A DNA stretch of 28,428 nucleotides, taken from NCBI RefSeq assembly GCF_014859565.1, contig NZ_JACUUA010000027.1:1-28428 (forward strand), written 5' to 3'. The stretch's first letter is position 1; each line of letters starts with the position of its first letter. Position numbers and translations under genes: made by a program. Below the pieces are notes generated by a model that worked only from the letters and a program-made list of their open reading frames with translations, searched no databases and was not told the DNA's origin. The stretch comes from Marinospirillum sp. Lineage in GTDB: Bacteria > Pseudomonadota > Gammaproteobacteria > Pseudomonadales > Halomonadaceae. Shown piece after piece: positions 23,823-28,428 of the stretch.

Positions 23823-23857
23823 TAGGTAGTTTTACCTAGAAAAAATGTAGTTTCTAC
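23823..23857. promoter_or_regulatory. Two inverted repeats in the PAS-kinase promoter
   Basis: TAGGTA-GTTT-TACCTA (23823-23838) and GTAG-TTT-CTAC (23847-23857) share a GTAGTTT core, and their centres are about 21-22 bp apart, two helical turns. On the minus strand a promoter TTGACC (23874-23879), 17 bp, TAGAAA (23851-23856) reads into the kinase gene, so the second dyad covers the -10 and the first covers the initially transcribed region. A bound regulator here would repress. Confidence 0.45.
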
Positions 23858-23906
23858 GAATTTTAAACCACTTGGTCAAAGAGCATAATTTTTACATAAG
23901 AAAAAA

Positions 23907-24521
23907 TTAGTGTTTTAAGCGAGCCATCACCACCAACTGCGCCAGCAACGCCACTGATTTGATATTGAGCTTCTTAAAAATACTGGCCTTGTGGGCTTCA
24001 GCAGTGCGGGCACTGATACAGAGGCGATCAGCAATTTCCGCAGCGCTCATCCCCTCGGTAGCCAGCAAGGCCACAGCACGTTCCCGATCCGTTAACTGGC
24101 TCAAACGTGTTTCAGCTTCTGCAAACTGTTGTTTTTCTTTGAATTGCTGCTGATGTTTACGCATGGCTTCACGCACGGTTTCGATCAGCAGGTCATTGGA
24201 AATAGGTTTTTGCACCAGGGTGAACGCACCACCCGACATGGCTCTGACGGTGGTCGCCACATCTGCATTACCACTGTAAATGATCACCGGTAGATCAATC
24301 TGTCGCTCTGCCAGTAATCGCTGCAGCTCCAGCCCACTCATGCGGGGCATACGCAAATCAAGGATCAGGCAGCAGTTGTCGGTCGGCAGGTTGGCAGCAA
24401 GAAAAACCTCCGCCTGATTAAAGGTGGTGACGTTAAAACCGGCAAAACTGAACACCGCATTTAAGGTGTCCAGCACCAGTTCATCGTCATCCACTACATA
24501 GATGTGCGGGGTTTCAGGCAT
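23907..24521 (-). CDS. FixJ-type response regulator, REC-LuxR HTH
   Basis: A 204-residue regulator. The receiver domain has DDD (11-13), Asp55 in LILDLRMPRMSG and Lys105 in LVQKPIS. After a charged helical linker (about 118-140) comes a LuxR-type HTH (about 142-200; LTDRERAVALLATEGMSAAEI, SARTAEAHKASIFKKL), very like FixJ-family members such as those acting with soluble PAS kinases. I prefer the ATG at 24521, with AGGATC 8 nt upstream. A GTG directly before it is possible. The kinase encoded downstream is its likely partner. Confidence 0.92.
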   Translation of the reverse strand: MPETPHIYVVDDDELVLDTLNAVFSFAGFNVTTFNQAEVFLAANLPTDNCCLILDLRMPRMSGLELQRLLAERQIDLPVIIYSGNADVATTVRAMSGGAFTLVQKPISNDLLIETVREAMRKHQQQFKEKQQFAEAETRLSQLTDRERAVALLATEGMSAAEIADRLCISARTAEAHKASIFKKLNIKSVALLAQLVVMARLKH

Positions 24522-24632
24522 CACAAGATCCTTAGTTATTCAGGCAACACTAAACAAGCGGTCAGGAACAAAAGTGTACAGAAATCAAAGGGTCGATTCA
24601 GAAAGATTTGCAGCTAGCCTTAGAGGTTGGAT

Positions 24633-26357
24633 ATGACGTCTTTATTTTCCACTCAGAATTACGGTGACTTGTTAACCGGTGTGCGGCTTCAGCGCCTGTT
24701 AAAAACCATTTCAGCAGCTGATCAACCAAAAATCCAGCCGTTGCTGGCAGACAACAAACCGGTAACGGAAGAAAAATATGCCATCACTGGTTTAAGGGTT
24801 GATGATGATGAGTCTGCATTATTAATTCGTATTTCAGGCAAATCAGAGCTGCTGAGTCGGCTGGCTAAAAGCCACTTGATTTGTCTGTTTTTTCGTCATA
24901 AACATCAGTTACATCAAAGTGATGGGCTGGAAGTCATCAAAATCCAGCTCCAGCCCGACTCACTGATGATCAGAACCCGATTACCTCAAGCCATGTGCCG
25001 TGTTCATCCGCGTGAACACTTTCGTGTGCACCTGCCCAACAGTATGAAGATCGAAGCACACATCACCCATAACAAGCAGGTTTATCCGGGACAGCTGGTG
25101 GATCTTTCGTATGGTGGCTGCCGTATTGCTCTGCCGATGCAGGATGGCATCAAGCTGAACAATCCAATCAACAAGTTACTGATCCGTATTATCTTCCCCA
25201 ATGGTGAAGGGTTTAACGCCCGTGCAGAAAAAGTCTCATTACTACCAAATGCCGAATTCAGCAAAACCCTGCTGGGCTGTCAGTTTCTGCACGACAGTGA
25301 AGAACAGAGCAAACACATCCGGCGATACAATCAGGAGACCGAGCGGGAAGTGGCACGCATCAGCCGCAGTCATCAACGCCAGCTGACTCCATCCCGACTG
25401 TTTGAATCTTCACCGCAACCACCCGTGTTGCTGAAACAGCCAGATATCCAAGCACCCAAAAACCCTCACAACCTGTTGCAACTGGCCGACCAGCTGTGTG
25501 GGCAGGTGTTGCTTCTGCAGGAAAAAGGCCACTTCAGTACCGAGATGTTGCAGCGAACCTCCGCACAATTATTACAGCTGATCCAGCAGGATCGGGATGC
25601 CCTGTATCTGGCGTTAAATCAAATTCAGGGGATTCAGCCGGTAATTTTGCACCACCTGCAGGTCGCCGCTTGGTTTTATCCACTGGCACTCAAAATGGGT
25701 TTTAGTAAACACTATCAACACGCACTGATGGCCTCATTAATTGTGCACGATGCCGGACGGCTGCTGATAGATGGCAGTGATCCTTGCCTGTTTTTATCCG
25801 ATCTGCCATTTGCACAACGGCTGGAATACAAGGCCGCCCTGCTGCGGGTGGTACGGGCCACCTCCAAAATGCACTGGATTCCATCCAGCCTCGGTGAATC
25901 CATTCTGGTCAACGCCAATGAACGACTGGATGGCAGTGGTTTTCCGCGCCAGTTACCCGGCAAACGTCAGGATTCACTCACCCGTGCACTGGTGGTGGTG
26001 AAACAGCTGAAATGTCTGACCAGCTCGGTAGCAGGTGCCAATCGGCTGAGCTGGCAGGCCGCTTACCGCCAACTCAAACAACAACCGGAAAAATTTGATT
26101 CATCCATGGTGGAGCTGTTTATCCAGCTGTTTGGGGTTTATCCGGTGGGCAGTTGTATCACCTTTGAACTGGGTTATGTGGGTCGTGTCACCCGCATCAA
26201 CCGTGAAGGTGAACCCATTGAAGTGGAGCTGTTGCTGAACCTGCATAACCCAAATGAAAACATCAAGGGTGACAGAGTGGTCAGCCAGAACACCAAAAAA
26301 CTGGGACAAATCACCGGTGAATACCTGTTTAGTACCTCGGCAGGAGTGGCTGCATGA
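24633..26357 (+). CDS. PilZ domain protein with a degenerate HD-GYP domain
   Basis: A c-di-GMP receptor-like protein of 574 residues. An N-terminal YcgR-N-like region (about 1-115) precedes a PilZ domain (about 122-235) with an intact c-di-GMP motif: R127xxxR131 (REHFR) and DLSYGG (157-162). The C-terminal part (about 325-520) has the shape of HD-GYP but is degraded. The first HD (372-373) remains, HHE is replaced by ANE (428-430), GYP by GFP in DGSGFP, and the later catalytic Asp segment is lost. It is probably not a phosphodiesterase. The start is the ATG with GAGG 6 nt upstream; a TTG two codons before is less likely. The next gene overlaps by 4 bp (ATGA). Confidence 0.85.
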   Translation: MTSLFSTQNYGDLLTGVRLQRLLKTISAADQPKIQPLLADNKPVTEEKYAITGLRVDDDESALLIRISGKSELLSRLAKSHLICLFFRHKHQLHQSDGLEVIKIQLQPDSLMIRTRLPQAMCRVHPREHFRVHLPNSMKIEAHITHNKQVYPGQLVDLSYGGCRIALPMQDGIKLNNPINKLLIRIIFPNGEGFNARAEKVSLLPNAEFSKTLLGCQFLHDSEEQSKHIRRYNQETEREVARISRSHQRQLTPSRLFESSPQPPVLLKQPDIQAPKNPHNLLQLADQLCGQVLLLQEKGHFSTEMLQRTSAQLLQLIQQDRDALYLALNQIQGIQPVILHHLQVAAWFYPLALKMGFSKHYQHALMASLIVHDAGRLLIDGSDPCLFLSDLPFAQRLEYKAALLRVVRATSKMHWIPSSLGESILVNANERLDGSGFPRQLPGKRQDSLTRALVVVKQLKCLTSSVAGANRLSWQAAYRQLKQQPEKFDSSMVELFIQLFGVYPVGSCITFELGYVGRVTRINREGEPIEVELLLNLHNPNENIKGDRVVSQNTKKLGQITGEYLFSTSAGVAA

Positions 26358-27742
26358 CCCTTGTGCTGTACAGCGCCTTGTCTATCAGCAGCGCAGTAAT
26401 TTTTTATCTGCTGCGGTACAACCGCCAGCTGAAAAAACTCGGCCAACAGGTTCGTTATGATGCCCTCACCGGCCTGCCCAATCGCCTGGTGTTGGAAGAA
26501 CAGTTGCAACTTCAGGTACAACATTGCCTGCAAAACCAAATCGGCATGGCGGTGTTATTTATTGATTTGGATGATTTTAAACCCATCAACGACAGTCTTG
26601 GGCACCGCATCGGGGATCTGGTATTAATTGAAGTGGCAACGCGCCTCGCAAGCTGTATGCCTGATCAATCAACACTGGTGCGTTTTGGTGGTGATGAGTT
26701 TGTAGCACTGTTGCCCGACCTGCAGGCATTCAACGATGCACTGCCCAGAGTTCGCAAGCTGCTGAACTGTGTGTCCTCCAGTTATCTGATCGAAGGAAAT
26801 GCCCTGCAACTGTCTGCCAGTATCGGCGGGGCTTATTATGAAGGGCGAGAAGAAATTACCGCCAATATTCTGATCCAGCAGGCTGATATGGCCATGTACA
26901 AAGCCAAGCGTGGTGGTCATAACCACTTTTATTGGTATGACGAACAGATGGAAGCCAAGTTGCGTCATCGGGTGCAACTGCGTAACGCTTTGCAGCAGGC
27001 CATGGATAAAAAAGAATTACAACTCCACTACCAACCACTGGTGGATGCCGTAACCGGTCAGACCTTTTCGGTGGAAGCGCTGCTGCGTTGGCACCACCCA
27101 GAAAAAGGTATGATTTCACCGGCTGATTTTATCCCGCTGGCAGAACAGACTGGGCAGATCATCCAGTTAACTGAATGGACGCTGCAACAAGCCTGCCGCG
27201 ATTTACACAAATTAAAAGCCATGGGTATCCAGCAGGTTGCGGTGAATGTTTCCGCCATCCAGCTGCTGCGTCCGGGATTTGTGGAACAACTGGTTGAACT
27301 GATAAAAGCCCACCAGATCCTTTCATCCCAGCTGGAAATAGAACTGACTGAAACGGTACTGCTGGAAGATGCCGAACTGGCTCAGAACATTATGAACCAG
27401 CTGCAAAACCTGGGGTTTCGGGTCACCATGGATGACTTTGGTACGGGATTTTCCAGCCTTAGTTACCTGAAAAATCTGCAAGTCAGCAAAATCAAAATGG
27501 ACAGGTGTTTTATCCATGACATCACCAGCAACAGCCAAAGTGCAGACATCGTTAAAACCATCATCACCCTAGCCAGACAAATGGGTATGTTAGTGGTTGC
27601 GGAAGGAGTGGAGCAACAGGAACAAGCCGAGCTGCTGGAAGCTTTTGGTTGCCATTACCTGCAGGGTTATTATTTCAGCAAAGCGCTGGATCTACGCTTG
27701 TTGCCCGCTTATTTACACAGTGAGCAACAAGCCATCCATTAA
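26354..27742 (+). CDS. GGDEF-EAL bifunctional c-di-GMP enzyme
   Basis: One N-terminal membrane helix (about 5-20) with no sensory domain. The GGDEF domain (about 35-195) has an intact active site RFGGDEF (110-116) but no RxxD inhibitory site before it. The EAL domain (about 205-455) has catalytic motifs intact: EALLRW (241-246), NVSAIQL, ELTETVLL, DDFGTGFSSLSYL, KIKMD, AEGVE and LQGYYFSKAL. Both synthesis and breakdown of c-di-GMP are thus possible. Translation is coupled to the upstream PilZ protein by an ATGA overlap. Co-encoding suggests that the PilZ/HD-GYP-like protein is its local receptor or regulator. Confidence 0.94.
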   Translation: MTLVLYSALSISSAVIFYLLRYNRQLKKLGQQVRYDALTGLPNRLVLEEQLQLQVQHCLQNQIGMAVLFIDLDDFKPINDSLGHRIGDLVLIEVATRLASCMPDQSTLVRFGGDEFVALLPDLQAFNDALPRVRKLLNCVSSSYLIEGNALQLSASIGGAYYEGREEITANILIQQADMAMYKAKRGGHNHFYWYDEQMEAKLRHRVQLRNALQQAMDKKELQLHYQPLVDAVTGQTFSVEALLRWHHPEKGMISPADFIPLAEQTGQIIQLTEWTLQQACRDLHKLKAMGIQQVAVNVSAIQLLRPGFVEQLVELIKAHQILSSQLEIELTETVLLEDAELAQNIMNQLQNLGFRVTMDDFGTGFSSLSYLKNLQVSKIKMDRCFIHDITSNSQSADIVKTIITLARQMGMLVVAEGVEQQEQAELLEAFGCHYLQGYYFSKALDLRLLPAYLHSEQQAIH

Positions 27743-27752
27743 CAAAAAAATC

Positions 27753-28428
27753 TTAGCTAAACCACGGCCCCATTAACACCACACAGGCATAACCCAAGGT
27801 GTAAGCAACAAACAAATGCCCCAGGTATCGCAGGTAAGCTGCAAAAGTCAGCCCTTCAATTTTGCTCATTGCCACTATGCCAGCCGCTGAACCGATTACC
27901 AGCAACGAGCCACCCACACCCACGGCATAAGTCAGTCCCATCCATTCACCGGGGCTCATATCAATACCGGATTTAAGCAGTGCCGCCGTCAAGGGCACGT
28001 TATCAATCACTGCAGAAAAAATGCCCATCAGATAATTGGCAAAAACTGGCGGCAACAGGTCATAAATCGCCACCACAGAATCCAGTGCATGAATTTCTTT
28101 AAGCATTCCCACCAGCAGCAAAATACCCAGAAAAAACAACAGGGTTTCAAATTCGATGGCACGTACATACTCAAGGATTGGATCAAGATCTGAGTCATCA
28201 CTCATAAAACGCGAAACCAGAAACATGATCGACAGGCCAAACAGGAAGGTGAGTACCGGTGGAATGGCAAACAGCACGTTACCACTGATGGTGGCAAAAA
28301 TTGTCAGCAGAAACAGTACTGCAATCACTACATCCACCCGCCGCACCGGAATCTGACTGCCGGTCAGGGTGACACTGGCATTCAACCCGCGGGATAACAA
28401 CAAAGCCAGCAACAACACCGCAATACCG
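27753..28428 (-). CDS. nhaD: NhaD-type Na+/H+ antiporter, C-terminal part
   Basis: The frame is open to the right edge, so the start is outside the window; the GTG at 28418 is internal. About seven hydrophobic helices are seen, with the ion transporter signature FSAVIDNVPLTAALLKSG and the glycine-rich stretch AVGVGGSLLVIGSAAGIVAMSK. Together with LFFLGILLLVGMLKEIHALD, these are typical of NhaD, a sodium/proton antiporter of marine and halophilic bacteria. It exports Na+ or Li+ at alkaline pH. It is convergent with the GGDEF-EAL gene, with a 10-bp gap and no visible terminator hairpin. Confidence 0.9.
   Translation of the reverse strand, partial: GIAVLLLALLLSRGLNASVTLTGSQIPVRRVDVVIAVLFLLTIFATISGNVLFAIPPVLTFLFGLSIMFLVSRFMSDDSDLDPILEYVRAIEFETLLFFLGILLLVGMLKEIHALDSVVAIYDLLPPVFANYLMGIFSAVIDNVPLTAALLKSGIDMSPGEWMGLTYAVGVGGSLLVIGSAAGIVAMSKIEGLTFAAYLRYLGHLFVAYTLGYACVVLMGPWFS

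Overview
The window looks like the chromosome of a free-living, motile gammaproteobacterium, most likely from the marine or saline Oceanospirillales/Pseudomonadales side. The signs are moderate GC, a Pseudomonas-type long LeuA, an NhaD-type Na+/H+ antiporter, a Rpn-family nuclease tail, flagellin, a chemoreceptor, several two-component systems and a c-di-GMP operon. This placement is inferred from protein families; there is no rRNA. A cowN gene behind a canonical sigma-54 promoter suggests that the organism, or its recent ancestor, fixes nitrogen, although no nif gene is in the window.

Layout. 1-376: end of a Rpn nuclease, then a terminator. 447-4217: flagellin with an unusual Ala/Trp-rich variable region, divergent from a LuxR-type response regulator and a six-TM hybrid kinase. 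4214-7123: RutR-like TetR repressor, NfeD-SPFH membrane operon, TauE/SafE permease. 7163-8490: cytochrome b561 and YceI operon with a strong terminator, divergent from a LysR regulator. 9434-10582: cowN and a DODA/YgiD-type dioxygenase. 10752-13283: ABC-F ATPase convergent (61 bp overlap) with a methionine aminopeptidase that follows a ParD-like gene under a palindromic operator. 13416-16846: serine hydrolase, Lrp/AsnC regulator, leuA. 16931-18588: two-gene toxin-antitoxin-like module (DUF4411 PIN protein, XRE + ImmA/IrrE protein). 18746-22176: chemoreceptor with a sigma-28 promoter, and guanine deaminase. 22196-24521: soluble PAS hybrid kinase and FixJ-type regulator. 24633-27742: PilZ/degenerate HD-GYP protein with a GGDEF-EAL protein. 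27753-end: C-terminal part of NhaD.

The genome is compact. Several gene pairs overlap by 4 bp within operons, and five convergent pairs overlap at their 3' ends. Signalling dominates: two kinase-regulator pairs, four further one-component regulators, one chemoreceptor and a c-di-GMP pair. The points most worth following are the sigma-54-driven cowN, the ParD-like/MetAP pair with its operator, the DUF4411/XRE-ImmA module, the tryptophan-containing flagellin insert, and the tandem dyads in front of the PAS kinase. I saw no tRNA, rRNA, insertion sequence or CRISPR array.
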